From NCBI RefSeq assembly GCF_000144625.1, contig NC_014376.1, positions 4,426,501 to 4,490,500 of the forward strand: a stretch of 64,000 nt of DNA, written 5' to 3'. This document shows positions 45,533 to 54,069 of the stretch, piece by piece (position 1 is the stretch's first letter; each line of letters starts with the position of its first letter). The notes below the pieces were generated by a model. The model was not told the origin of the DNA and did no database searches. It saw only the letters and a program-made list of their open reading frames with translations. The DNA is from [Clostridium] saccharolyticum WM1. GTDB lineage: Bacteria > Bacillota > Clostridia > Lachnospirales > Lachnospiraceae. The translations under genes and the position numbers were made by a program.

Positions 45533-47173
45533 CTATTTATTCTCTTCTTCCTGCTCCTCGGTCAAGGTGAATACCTGCCTCTTACGAGCCATTTCATCAC
45601 TTGCCAGATACTCGTCATAGGTTGTGATCTTATCGATCAGCTGCCCGTTTACGATCTCCATGATGCGGTTGGCCGTGGTCTCAACGATCTGGTGGTCACG
45701 GGAGGAGAAAATCAGAACTCCCTGGAATTTAACCAGACCATTGTTAAGGGCTGTGATGGATTCCATATCCAAGTGGTCCGTAGGCTCGTCAAGAAGCAGA
45801 ACATTGGCTCCGGAAATCATCAGCTTGGAAAGCATACAGCGCACCTTTTCCCCACCGGACAATACCCGTACCTTCTTTACTCCATCCTCTCCGGCAAACA
45901 GCATACGGCCAAGGAATCCGCGTACATAGGTGGCTTCCTTTTCCGGGGAATACTGGGTCAGCCAGTCTACGATGGTATCATCGTTGTCAAATTCCGCTGA
46001 ATTGTCCTTTGGAAAATAGCACTGGCTGGTGGTAAGGCCCCACTTGTAATCACCCTCATCAGGTTCCATTTCTCCTGAAAGAATCTTGAAAAGAATGGTC
46101 TTTGCAAGCTCATTGGGTCCCACCAATGCAACCTTATCCTCACGGGTTAAGGTAAAGGAGATGTTGTCTAAAATCTTCACTCCGTCAATGGTCTTTGATA
46201 AACCATTAACAGTAACCACCTCATTTCCGATCTCACGTGCCGGACGGAAATCAATATAAGGATATTTCCGGCTGGATGGCTTAATGTCATCCAGTTCAAT
46301 CTTCTCCAGAGCCCGTTTTCTGGAAGTCGCCTGCTTGGACTTAGAGGCATTGGCAGAGAAACGCTGGATAAACTCCTGCAGCTCCTTGATCTTTTCTTCT
46401 TTTTTCCGGTTGGCTTCCTTCATCTGCTTTACCATCAACTGGCTGGATTCATACCAGAAATCATAGTTCCCTGCGTAAAGCTGGATTTTTCCGTAGTCAA
46501 TGTCGGCGATATGGGTGCAGACCTTATTTAAGAAGTAGCGGTCGTGGGAAACCACGATCACTGTATTTTCGAAGTTAATGAGGAATTCCTCAAGCCATGC
46601 AATGGCATCTAAATCCAGGTGGTTGGTGGGCTCGTCAAGCAGCAGGATGTCCGGGTTTCCAAACAATGCCTGGGCAAGGAGTACCTTCACCTTTGAACCG
46701 CCGTCCAATTCACTCATATATTTGTAGTGAAGATCGGTCTCGATCCCAAGGCCGTTTAAGAGATTCGCCGCATCGGATTCTGCCTCCCAGCCATTCATGG
46801 TGGCAAATTCTCCTTCCAGCTCTGCTGCCTTTATGCCGTCTTCATCAGTGAAATCCTCTTTCATGTAGATGGCATCTTTTTCTTTCATAATCTCATAAAG
46901 TCTGGCATTCCCCATGATAACGGTATCAAGCACCTGGAAGCCATCGTATTTAAAGTGGTCCTGTTTTAAAAAGGAAAGTCTCTGTCCCGGCGTTATGACG
47001 ATATCGCCGTTTGTAGGCTCCAATTCACCGGAAAGAATTTTAAGGAACGTGGACTTTCCAGCACCGTTGGCGCCGATCATCCCATAGCAGTTGCCTTCGG
47101 TAAACTTAATGTTTACCTCTTCAAACAATGCCTTTTTCCCCAGTCTTAATGTTACGTTATGTGCACTGATCAT
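45533..47173 (-). CDS. ABC-F family ATPase, YbiT/YkpA type
   Basis: The 546-residue protein begins MISAHNVTLRLGKKALFEEV and has two ABC domains with signatures around SELDGGSKVKVLLAQAL and VLSGGEKVRCMLSKLM, and Walker B LLLDEPTNHLD and LLLDEPTDHLD. The first Walker A is canonical (GANGAGKST). The second reads GPNELAKT, with Ala in place of the last Gly. The first signature is also unusual (LDGGS). ABC-F proteins of this type bind the ribosomal E site. The ATG at 47173 follows AAAGGGAA; the 49 codons upstream in frame overlap the promoter. Confidence 0.92.
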   Translation of the reverse strand: MISAHNVTLRLGKKALFEEVNIKFTEGNCYGMIGANGAGKSTFLKILSGELEPTNGDIVITPGQRLSFLKQDHFKYDGFQVLDTVIMGNARLYEIMKEKDAIYMKEDFTDEDGIKAAELEGEFATMNGWEAESDAANLLNGLGIETDLHYKYMSELDGGSKVKVLLAQALFGNPDILLLDEPTNHLDLDAIAWLEEFLINFENTVIVVSHDRYFLNKVCTHIADIDYGKIQLYAGNYDFWYESSQLMVKQMKEANRKKEEKIKELQEFIQRFSANASKSKQATSRKRALEKIELDDIKPSSRKYPYIDFRPAREIGNEVVTVNGLSKTIDGVKILDNISFTLTREDKVALVGPNELAKTILFKILSGEMEPDEGDYKWGLTTSQCYFPKDNSAEFDNDDTIVDWLTQYSPEKEATYVRGFLGRMLFAGEDGVKKVRVLSGGEKVRCMLSKLMISGANVLLLDEPTDHLDMESITALNNGLVKFQGVLIFSSRDHQIVETTANRIMEIVNGQLIDKITTYDEYLASDEMARKRQVFTLTEEQEEENK

Positions 47174-47311
47174 CTTAAATTCCCTTTCTGCAATCTGGTT
47201 ATCGTCCGCTATGTCCTCCGGCAGCTTGACCTTCCTGTTTTCAGTCCGCCTCCAGATAGCCAAAATCATCAAAATAGGGGTCCATTGGCCCCTTCTTCTG
47301 TCATCTCTATT

Positions 47312-47339
47312 ATTGTACATGAAAATCCCGAATTTGCAA
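47312..47339 (-). promoter_or_regulatory. Promoter of the second ABC-F gene
   Basis: Minus-strand TTGCAA (47334-47339), 16 bases, TACAAT (47312-47317), giving a leader of about 130 bases. Confidence 0.5.
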
Positions 47340-47456
47340 GCTTTTTATGAAGTTCCATCAACTTAGAGCTTCCCAACGGCCGATTTCATAAATCCCGGCT
47401 GCCGTATATGCCGCCATTACGAAAATCATGCCTGCAAACCCGGGGGGTTCATGATT

Positions 47457-48104
47457 TTATTTTACAGCTTCCACCCTTAAGGGAAAATTGGACATACTCC
47501 CTGCATCATAAGTCACGGTCACATAGGTCACCTTCACCTTTGCTCCGCTGCCGTTACTGTCATTGGCAGCGGTTCCAAGGACATCAGAGTCCAGTCCTTC
47601 GCAGTTGTCTTTTATAAAACCAACCTCTGTACCGGATTCTGGTTGAATGGTAAAGGTACTCATGGCCTGGTCCACAACACTTCCTGTCAACTCCTGCACC
47701 TTCATGTTCTCCTGTCCATCCAATATCAGAACAGGCTTGGCATTGGCAGCATCGGACCCAGAGATCTCGCCTTTATAAATGACGGTGACGGTCACCTCCG
47801 GTTCCAGCGCAAAAGTAGTTTCCACACCGGCACCGCTTAAATCAAAAATCAATTCCTTGTCTCCGCTTTGGATGGTCATGGACCCTAGATTATCCGCAAC
47901 CTCTCTCACCTTACCCGTTAAAATCTTAAATTCTGCTCCATTGCCCGGAGCTTCCTGGCTGACTGCTTCCGTAGCTTCGGTGGCGGGAGCCGTGGTTTCC
48001 GTTCCCGTATTGGCCACACTTTCCGTATTCTTTTCTGATTTTCCACAGGCTGTAAATAAAAATGCCGCGCATACAGCCATTACTATCATCCATGTTTTCT
48101 TCAT
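47457..48104 (-). CDS. Predicted lipoprotein of unknown function
   Basis: The protein of about 215 residues has a lipoprotein signal peptide ending AAFLFTACGKSEKN, with the lipobox cysteine near residue 20. A Ser/Thr/Glu-rich linker follows to about residue 55. The remainder is predicted mostly beta, with two similar halves each holding a TG-V-(D/E)-V...T(I/F)xIQ segment (LTGKVREVADNLGSMTIQS and LTGSVVDQAMSTFTIQPES). I do not recognise a named family. The ATG at 48104 is preferred over 48110, which abuts the ribosome site. An extended -10 TGATATACT lies upstream (complement of 48151-48156). Confidence 0.75.
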   Translation of the reverse strand: MKKTWMIVMAVCAAFLFTACGKSEKNTESVANTGTETTAPATEATEAVSQEAPGNGAEFKILTGKVREVADNLGSMTIQSGDKELIFDLSGAGVETTFALEPEVTVTVIYKGEISGSDAANAKPVLILDGQENMKVQELTGSVVDQAMSTFTIQPESGTEVGFIKDNCEGLDSDVLGTAANDSNGSGAKVKVTYVTVTYDAGSMSNFPLRVEAVK

Positions 48105-48358
48105 AAGCATCCTCTTCTTTCTTTCCTAAATTACCTATGATTCCACATTTAGTATATCATGCGTTTGTGAAAAATCTTTATCTTTTTTCTTAAGTAATTT
48201 TAATATTTGCCTAAAAATGGTAGTTTTCCGCTTAAAATCGAGGTTTTAGAGACTTACAGTCTCACCAGGTTTTACCACCTAAATGCAGTCAAAATGCAGG
48301 CAGAAAATGATATAATTCACTCACGAAAATAGCGAGCTTGGAATTTACTATTCTCTAC
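48105..48358. other. AT-rich divergent intergenic region
   Basis: No gene is seen. It contains the minus-strand extended -10 TATACT for the lipoprotein gene (48151-48156), a small hairpin GAGAC/GTCTC (48250-48264) and TATAAT near 48312. Further signals were not resolved. Confidence 0.4.
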
Positions 48359-48387
48359 TTGTAAATTTTTCCAATTTTCCTTATACT
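48359..48387 (+). promoter_or_regulatory. Promoter of the PH-domain gene
   Basis: TTGTAA (48359-48364), 17 bases, TATACT (48382-48387), about 90 bases upstream of the start codon. Confidence 0.55.
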
Positions 48388-48477
48388 ATAAGTTATGAAC
48401 AATCAGAAAACGGAAACAGTTTTAAGGTTTTCAATCTTCTATATTTTTAATAAAACGAAAGAAAAGGTGAAATGATT

Positions 48478-48852
48478 ATGGCTGTAAATGAATTACAAAC
48501 AATGATGACTTGGACGTTCTCTTCAAAATGCCCGATCCCTAATGATGTGCAAGGTATGCTAATTGATGGAGAAACCGCCTTGCACGCCTACAAAACAATC
48601 CGGGATGTTGCTATTTTTACAAATAAGAGACTTATAGTAAGAGATGCGCAAGGGATCACCGGGAAGAAAGTTGAAATCTATTCCTTGCCATATTCCTCAA
48701 TTAATATGTACTCAACAGAAAATGCAGGCAAATTATTGGATATTAACTCCGAAGTAGAATTGTGGACGCGTGCAGGGCACATTAAGATCAACTTAAATAA
48801 GTCTGTAGACATTAGAGAATTTGACAAAATTCTCGCTTCTGCTATTTTATAG
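48478..48852 (+). CDS. Bacterial PH-domain protein
   Basis: The 124-residue protein resembles the bacterial pleckstrin-homology family: an N-terminal helix, then DGETALHAYKTIRDVAIFTN, KRLIVRDAQGITGKKVEIYS, LPYSSINMYSTENAG and EVELWTRAGHIKINL. Such proteins form ring-like oligomers and have been linked to stress or membrane functions without a defined reaction. There are no signal peptide or membrane helices. The second of two close ATGs has the better spacing to AAAAGGTG. It is a single-gene unit followed by a hairpin at 48919-48939. Confidence 0.82.
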   Translation: MAVNELQTMMTWTFSSKCPIPNDVQGMLIDGETALHAYKTIRDVAIFTNKRLIVRDAQGITGKKVEIYSLPYSSINMYSTENAGKLLDINSEVELWTRAGHIKINLNKSVDIREFDKILASAIL

Positions 48853-48918
48853 AGAGCGCCTGCTTTCCTTGCCAGGAAAGTGTAAGCACCCTCACACTTA
48901 AGCTTTGAACCAAAAACA

Positions 48919-48939
48919 CCCGGTGCTGACAGCACCGGG
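48919..48939 (+). terminator. Hairpin after the PH-domain gene
   Basis: CCCGGTGCT, loop GAC, AGCACCGGG is a perfect 9-bp stem. The plus-strand tail is GTATTTTA after eleven bases. Confidence 0.6.
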
Positions 48940-49063
48940 CTGCTGGGCGTATTTTATACTCAAGCCAGTAGCGGCATCACAATTTAAGAAAGGAAAGTAA
49001 TTATTCGGCATATCATTTAACGTAATATCATATATTGTCATAAATATCCCTGGGGTGCGTTAT

Positions 49064-49528
49064 ATGAAGCCGCAAAATAAAAGTGTTCTCATAATATCAA
49101 TTCTTATTCCATTAGCGATCGGATCTTTATCTGCTCTTATCAGCGGGAATATGTCCATGTATTCTTCCCTGAATAAACCTTCATTCAGCCCTCCGGCCTA
49201 TATATTTTCTGTTGTATGGACGTTCCTTTATATTTTGATGGGAATATCATCATACCTGATTTTTGTCTCAGGAAATGCAAGCTCTGGGAAAGCCTTGATC
49301 CTTTATGGAATTCAACTATTTGTTAACTTTTGCTGGAGTATTATTTTCTTTGGCTTTTCTCAATATTTACTTGCATTTTTATGGTTAATATTACTAATCA
49401 TTCTAATCATTCTAATGATCCAGCAGTTTTATAAAATAAATCCTGTAGCAGCATACCTACAGATCCCATACCTTTTATGGTGCATATTTGCAGCTATTCT
49501 GAATTATACAATTTTAATGTTAAATTAA
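49064..49528 (+). CDS. TspO/MBR family membrane protein
   Basis: The 154-residue protein has five membrane helices and TspO motifs: SSLNKPSFSPPAYIFSVVWT in the first loop, FLYILMGISSYLIF, QLFVNFCWSIIFFG and, in helix 5, AAYLQIPYLLWCIFAAILNY. TspO proteins bind porphyrins and related ligands and act in stress signalling. A GTG at 49055 is in frame, but the ATG at 49064 sits seven bases after GGGGTG and is preferred. A terminator follows at once. Confidence 0.92.
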   Translation: MKPQNKSVLIISILIPLAIGSLSALISGNMSMYSSLNKPSFSPPAYIFSVVWTFLYILMGISSYLIFVSGNASSGKALILYGIQLFVNFCWSIIFFGFSQYLLAFLWLILLIILIILMIQQFYKINPVAAYLQIPYLLWCIFAAILNYTILMLN

Positions 49529-49540
49529 AGTCTAATTCTC

Positions 49541-49572
49541 TGGCCGAAGCCCGAAGCTCCGGCCATTTTTGT
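49541..49572 (+). terminator. Terminator after tspO
   Basis: TGGCCG and CGGCCA with an inner AGC/GCT form the stem (49541-49565), followed by TTTTTG. Confidence 0.75.
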
Positions 49573-49716
49573 GATAATTGCCCAACACTCTTTTGCTTAA
49601 TACCTGACTTGGAATAAGGAAGAGTCAGACTTACTTTGCTTCAGATCTGTATATTTAAAATAAGAATATCTTGTAATGATTTGTAATATTTTGTCGTGTT
49701 TTCAGACATTAACAAT

Positions 49717-49750
49717 CAATCCACAATTATTTCCACATTATTGTGGATAA
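49717..49750. other. Cluster of DnaA-box-like sequences
   Basis: In an AT-rich gap between convergent genes lie CAATCCACA (49717-49725), ATTTCCACA (49729-49737) and, on the other strand, a perfect TTATCCACA (49742-49750), about 12 bases apart. CCACA-TTAT-TGTGG is itself an inverted repeat. Two copies of TTGTAAT stand about 50 bases before. No replication gene is nearby. Confidence 0.4.
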
Positions 49751-49793
49751 CTGTCGTTTTGAGCAATAAAATACAACCCGCCTATTCCATTTC

Positions 49794-50558
49794 CTACAGA
49801 ATTTCTCCATACCTTCCCAAGAAACTCTGAGTACGCTGGTTGCCGGAGGAAAATACTTTTTCCGGTGTTCCTTCCTCGACGATCACACCGTCCGCCATAA
49901 AAATGACACGGTCTGATATATCCCTGGCAAAGGCCATTTCATGAGTCACAATGACCATAGTGATGTGCATATCTGCCAGGGATTTGATGACCTTTAACAC
50001 TTCTCCCGTCAGCTCCGGGTCCAGAGCGGAGGTGGGTTCATCAAAAAACAGGATCCTTGGATTCAAGGCCAGGGCCCTTGCTATGGCCACACGCTGGCAT
50101 TGTCCCCCGGAAAGCTGACAGGGATAGGCTTCTGCTTTATCCTCCAGCCCCATCTTGCGAAGAAGCTCCATGGCTTCAGAAAGAACCTCTTCCTTATCCC
50201 GTTTCTGCACATGAATGGGAGCATCCGTAATGTTTTTTAAAACCGTCATATGGGGAAATAGGTGAAAGTTCTGGAATACCAGGCCGTAATTTTTTTGTAT
50301 TTCTTTCCGCTTTTCCCCTTTGGCATAAACAGCCTTTCCATCGGGCCCGTTCCATGCGGCCTTTTCTCCCAAATAATTAAGCTCGCCTCCATCCATCTGT
50401 TCCAACATGGTGGCGCACCGAAGCAGGGTGGATTTTCCCGAACCGGAAGGACCGATGATGGATACGATCTCCCCTTCCTCTACCGACAGGGAGATATCCC
50501 GAAGCACGCCCTGGCCATCAAATGCCTTTTTCACATGGTTCATTTCCAGTAAGTACAT
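49794..50558 (-). CDS. Polar amino-acid ABC transporter ATPase
   Basis: The 254-residue ATPase has Walker [17 protein letters not shown]-loop [19 protein letters not shown], signature [20 protein letters not shown], Walker [16 protein letters not shown] and H-loop VTHEMAFA, typical of the GlnQ/HisP group. It drives the permease encoded immediately upstream together with the binding lipoprotein. An insertion of roughly 15 residues ([15 protein letters not shown]) sits before the Q-loop. GGAGG precedes the start. Confidence 0.94.
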   Translation of the reverse strand: MYLLEMNHVKKAFDGQGVLRDISLSVEEGEIVSIIGPSGSGKSTLLRCATMLEQMDGGELNYLGEKAAWNGPDGKAVYAKGEKRKEIQKNYGLVFQNFHLFPHMTVLKNITDAPIHVQKRDKEEVLSEAMELLRKMGLEDKAEAYPCQLSGGQCQRVAIARALALNPRILFFDEPTSALDPELTGEVLKVIKSLADMHITMVIVTHEMAFARDISDRVIFMADGVIVEEGTPEKVFSSGNQRTQSFLGRYGEIL

Positions 50559-50570
50559 CTTCTCATCCTC

Positions 50571-51221
50571 CTATTGATAATAGTTCATCCGTTTTTCTAT
50601 GTATTCCATCCCCACCGCAACGATAAGGTTGAATATATAATAGAATAATCCTGCCGCCACAAAGGGAATAAGACTTGTCTGGGAAGAAGCCAGGGCCTTG
50701 GCAACTGCAAACATCTCTAAAACGCTGATGGTAAAGGCCAGGGATGTGTCCTTCACCAGAGTAATGACCTCATTGGTCACAGACGGCAGGATCCGTTTCA
50801 CCACCTGGGGAAATATGATACGGAAAAAGGTCTGGGTTTTTGAATAACCCAAAAGCTTAGCGGCCTCATACTGCCCTACCGGCATGGACTGGATCCCGCT
50901 TCGGTATATTTCCGCAAAATACGCTGCATAGTTGAAAACAAAACCAATGAATGCGGCCCAGAGGCGGTACCCGTTTCCCACCTTCATACCGAATAAATTA
51001 TAGGGGCCAAAATAAACCACCATCAACTGAAGCATCAGCGGAGTTCCTCTCATGACTGAAATATAAAATTTAACAATGGCCTGTACAACAGGGTTTTTTG
51101 ACATCCTTCCAAAGGATACCAAAAGCCCCAGGGGCAGTGAAAAGACCAGGGTAACCACAAAGATCTGGATGCTGACCCACATCCCCCCGGCCAGTTGTAA
51201 TAATATCTTCGTTAAAGTCAT
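50571..51221 (-). CDS. Polar amino-acid ABC transporter permease
   Basis: The 216-residue membrane protein has five helices and the His/Glu/Gln-type permease pattern: an N-terminal FVVTLVFSLPLGLLVSFGRM, RGTPLMLQLMVVYFG, FNYAAYFAEIYRSGIQSMP, and the coupling helix GQYEAAKLLGYSKTQTFFRI ahead of IFPQVVKRILPSVTNE. A single permease gene suggests a homodimer. It lies 12 bases before the ATPase gene. Confidence 0.94.
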   Translation of the reverse strand: MTLTKILLQLAGGMWVSIQIFVVTLVFSLPLGLLVSFGRMSKNPVVQAIVKFYISVMRGTPLMLQLMVVYFGPYNLFGMKVGNGYRLWAAFIGFVFNYAAYFAEIYRSGIQSMPVGQYEAAKLLGYSKTQTFFRIIFPQVVKRILPSVTNEVITLVKDTSLAFTISVLEMFAVAKALASSQTSLIPFVAAGLFYYIFNLIVAVGMEYIEKRMNYYQ

Positions 51222-51345
51222 GATTTCTCCTCCATGTTCTCTGAAAAACTAAGAAAAACACGCTATTCCGGTTTTTCTAATTGCCACGGCATTGACCGGC
51301 TGAATATGCACGCACATCTCCTCAAATCATTGCTGGCGCAAATGA

Positions 51346-51375
51346 AGTCCGGCCCATAAAACCGGGACCGGAACT
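51346..51375 (-). promoter_or_regulatory. Hairpin between the binding-protein and permease genes
   Basis: CCGGCCC (51349-51355) pairs with GGGaCCGG (51364-51371, one bulge). It has no T-run. Such hairpins often protect the abundant binding-protein mRNA and reduce expression of the membrane subunits. Confidence 0.45.
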
Positions 51376-51389
51376 CCTTTTTCTTTTTC

Positions 51390-52262
51390 TTATTTTACCG
51401 TTGTTACATCTTTGCCAAACCACTTTTCTGAGATCTTTTTAAGAGTCCCATCCGCTGACATAGCTTCCAGCTGTTCCTGAACCTGGTCTCTTAATGTTTC
51501 ATTGCCTTTCTTAAAGCCTACCCCGTATTCCTCTGCGGCAAGCGCTTCATCCAATATAATAAAATCTGCTTTTCTCTGCTCAATCTGATAAGCCGCCACG
51601 ATCACGTCCATGGCAATGGCATCCACTGCGCCCATTTCCAAATCCATAAAGGCTGTATTGTAATCCGGTGTTGTCTGAAGAGTACCAAAGGTACCGGCCA
51701 GCTTTTCATCCGATTGCAATGCCTTTTCTGCAGAGGAATCCGCCTGTACTTCAACGATCTTTCCTGATAAGTCTGCCAGAGTCTTGATGCTGGAATCCTT
51801 TCCCACCACAAACACCTGGCTGTTTTCCATATAAGGCTTTGTCCAGGTATAGCCTTCTTCACGCCCTGTAATGGTAAAGCCATTCCAGATACAGTCAATG
51901 TTTCCGGATTCCAGCTCCATGTCCTTGGCATCCCAGGCAATAGGCTGAGGAACAAATTTCTTACCAAGGCGGTTTGCTACCTCCTGTGCCAGCTCCAGAT
52001 CAAAACCGGTATATTCTCCGTTTTCTCCTACAAAGCCCATAGGCGGGAAATCCTGATCAAATCCAACCGTAAAGGTGCCGGTGCCGGCTTCTTCCTTTTT
52101 TCCTGCTTCTGTTTCTTTTGCCGTTTCATTTGCTGATTCCTTCGTTGTTGATGCTGCCGGATCGGAAGCCGCAGAAGCTGTAACCGCATTCTTTTGACCG
52201 GAACAACCACTGGCCAGGACTGCTGCTCCAAACACTGCTGCTAATAAAATCTTTTTTTTCAT
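51390..52262 (-). CDS. Polar amino-acid ABC transporter substrate-binding lipoprotein
   Basis: The 290-residue protein has a lipoprotein signal MKKKILLAAVFGAAVLASGC with lipobox Cys20 and a Ser/Thr/Glu-rich linker. The SBP family-3 fold follows: FTVGFDQDFPPMGFVGENGE, YTGFDLELAQEVANRLGKK, WDAKDMELESGNIDCIWNG and AMDVIVAAYQIEQR. The ligand is probably a polar amino acid; cystine-type or glutamine-type binding cannot be separated. The ATG at 52262 follows GAGGAGG; the twelve codons upstream run into a palindrome and are not translated. Confidence 0.93.
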   Translation of the reverse strand: MKKKILLAAVFGAAVLASGCSGQKNAVTASAASDPAASTTKESANETAKETEAGKKEEAGTGTFTVGFDQDFPPMGFVGENGEYTGFDLELAQEVANRLGKKFVPQPIAWDAKDMELESGNIDCIWNGFTITGREEGYTWTKPYMENSQVFVVGKDSSIKTLADLSGKIVEVQADSSAEKALQSDEKLAGTFGTLQTTPDYNTAFMDLEMGAVDAIAMDVIVAAYQIEQRKADFIILDEALAAEEYGVGFKKGNETLRDQVQEQLEAMSADGTLKKISEKWFGKDVTTVK

Positions 52263-52287
52263 AATTGCATCCTCCTCTTGTTTTTCA

Positions 52288-52349
52288 TGTGCTACCATGG
52301 TAGCACAGTAAAGCGTTTCTGTAAAGAAGAAGTTTCTGTAAAGAAGAAA
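52288..52349 (-). promoter_or_regulatory. Perfect palindrome and tandem repeat at the amino-acid ABC promoter
   Basis: TGTGCTACCATGGTAGCACA (52288-52307) is a perfect 20-base palindrome. On its upstream side two 17-base tandem copies of TTTCTGTAAAGAAGAA (52316-52332, 52333-52349; plus-strand reading) contain TTTACA on the minus strand. TTTACA-17-TACCAT would put the -10 inside the palindrome, as expected for an operator. Confidence 0.5.
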
Positions 52350-52380
52350 TTTGCAGTTATAAAAATTAGATTGCCGCTAT

Positions 52381-54015
52381 TTAAAAAAAAGAGAAAAATA
52401 AAATCAGGATAAGAATGACGATCCCAGCCCCAGCCAGGAAAACCGGGGTTGCTGTACGTCCCCCTCGTTCTGAAGGCGGCTCAGGCTCCGCAAGCATTCC
52501 CCATGGACTGAGTTCCATGATTCCAATGGGGATCCCGCCCAGATCCTCTCTTCCCATAAAGGACAGAAACTCCTTCCAGTCCCTTTCCACAATCTTTTTT
52601 CCCTCTTTCCAGTCTTCCCTTGGATCTTTTTTCTCCCTGGTAAAAAAGGAACCGGAATCTTTCCTGTCCTCCAGGCATTCCTTGTTCTTCAGAAACTGCT
52701 GATAAGCATGTCTTATTCCCTTATTTACAGTCTCCCTCAAATCCCTGGTGGTCTGATAGAGGTTCATCATGTAATAGTAGACCTTATAGGCCGCCCTTGG
52801 CTGAAAAAGGGGACTCCTGCTTCCAGACCTTTTCATGATGCTCTCTGACTGCTTAAAAGCATCCTGTATATAGTAGTCGATCATCCGGTCAACGGCTTCC
52901 CGCAGATCCGCGGCCAGCCCTTTGTTGATTCCGGAATAAGCCCCATAGGTTTGGGATTTCATTGCCATCACAGCCGCCAGAAACCCATAAAGCTCCTCAC
53001 TTCCCCCGGAAAGGCCGGAGGCCTTTAACAGATTTCCACGGCGGTTTATATACCCTGCAAAACGCTCCGCAGATTCAAGATCATCGGAAGAATAAACCGG
53101 ATTTTTCCCCATGGAGGTAATAGAGGTCTGAACCCCCTGGGCCTTATCCGGCTTACTTCCGGGAATTCCCATTCCATCCAGAACGGATATGGGTACTTCC
53201 CTTCGCATACGCTGGGCATACTGGGGATCATTCTTGATCCGCCCCTCCCCGGCTGGCTGGTAGATCATTCCCTGTTCTCCGTCATTTCCCGATTCGTTGA
53301 CCGGAATTCTGATACTGCCCGGATTGAATGAAGTCAGATCCCCGGCACTCCCCGGCTGACCTTTAAAAACCAATTCCAGTTCTCCGGGGCTTAAGGTATT
53401 TCCCGTGACGCTGCGGTAAAGTGCGGCTTTTAAGGCTATCATGGAGCTTTGGGAGCCATATTTTCCGAGAAGCGTTCCCAACTCCCCCATGCGGGCTTCC
53501 AGTACCTTCATAAGAATATCTGATAAGACGGCATCCAGTGCAGCAAGCTGACCCTCCTGTACTCCTGCCATGGTATTCGCAAGTATGGCACGGAGCAGTT
53601 CCTTATAAATCCCTGCCAGAGCAGCCAGTTCATCGGAAAAATTCTTTGCAGCAGAAGGACTCCAGGCCAGGATATCCGCCCACGCCAGATCCGCATTTTC
53701 CTTTCCCCACATTTTATCAAGATCTGTGAGTTCCTCGGGACTTAGCTTATAATATGCACTTTCTTCCGACAGGGATGCCTTATCCGTATCCCTGCCCGGC
53801 CTGGCCTCTCTGGTATCCCTGGTATCCTCGTTGTTTTCCCGGCTGGTTTTCTCACGGCTTTCCTCAACATTACGGCTCAGCTCTTCCATAAACCGTTCTC
53901 CGGCTTCGATTTTTCCCCTTATGTCCGCTTCCTCAACAGCCCTTTGAATATCCCCAGCCCCAGTCTCGCCAATGGGAGCCCCGGCGGCTGTGGGTTCCTG
54001 TACCTTTATCTCCAT
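52381..54015 (-). CDS. Unknown protein with C-terminal membrane anchor
   Basis: I do not recognise this 544-residue protein. There is no signal peptide. Residues 1-90 are charged and polar (many Glu/Arg, with DTRDTREARPGRDTD). Residues 90-210 and 320-430 look helical. A Gly/Pro/Asn-rich stretch lies at 215-320. The last 20 residues form one hydrophobic helix (FLAGAGIVILILILFFSFF) preceded by ERGGRT, so it is probably tail-anchored with its bulk in the cytoplasm. It follows dihydroorotase by 54 bases and could share its transcript. GGAAGAGG precedes the ATG. Confidence 0.75.
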   Translation of the reverse strand: MEIKVQEPTAAGAPIGETGAGDIQRAVEEADIRGKIEAGERFMEELSRNVEESREKTSRENNEDTRDTREARPGRDTDKASLSEESAYYKLSPEELTDLDKMWGKENADLAWADILAWSPSAAKNFSDELAALAGIYKELLRAILANTMAGVQEGQLAALDAVLSDILMKVLEARMGELGTLLGKYGSQSSMIALKAALYRSVTGNTLSPGELELVFKGQPGSAGDLTSFNPGSIRIPVNESGNDGEQGMIYQPAGEGRIKNDPQYAQRMRREVPISVLDGMGIPGSKPDKAQGVQTSITSMGKNPVYSSDDLESAERFAGYINRRGNLLKASGLSGGSEELYGFLAAVMAMKSQTYGAYSGINKGLAADLREAVDRMIDYYIQDAFKQSESIMKRSGSRSPLFQPRAAYKVYYYMMNLYQTTRDLRETVNKGIRHAYQQFLKNKECLEDRKDSGSFFTREKKDPREDWKEGKKIVERDWKEFLSFMGREDLGGIPIGIMELSPWGMLAEPEPPSERGGRTATPVFLAGAGIVILILILFFSFF

Positions 54016-54069
54016 ATCCTCTTCCCTTTTTGGCTCCTTTCACGAAAAGTCTTATTGAACCAGCTGCAA

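Noticed and set aside
48247-48300. GTTTTAGAGACTT... resembling the start of a type II CRISPR repeat or tracrRNA
   Set aside because: It occurs once, has no spaced copies and no cas gene is nearby.
49640-49790. Chromosomal origin of replication
   Set aside because: DnaA-box-like sites are present, but no dnaA, dnaN, gidA or long box array accompanies them.
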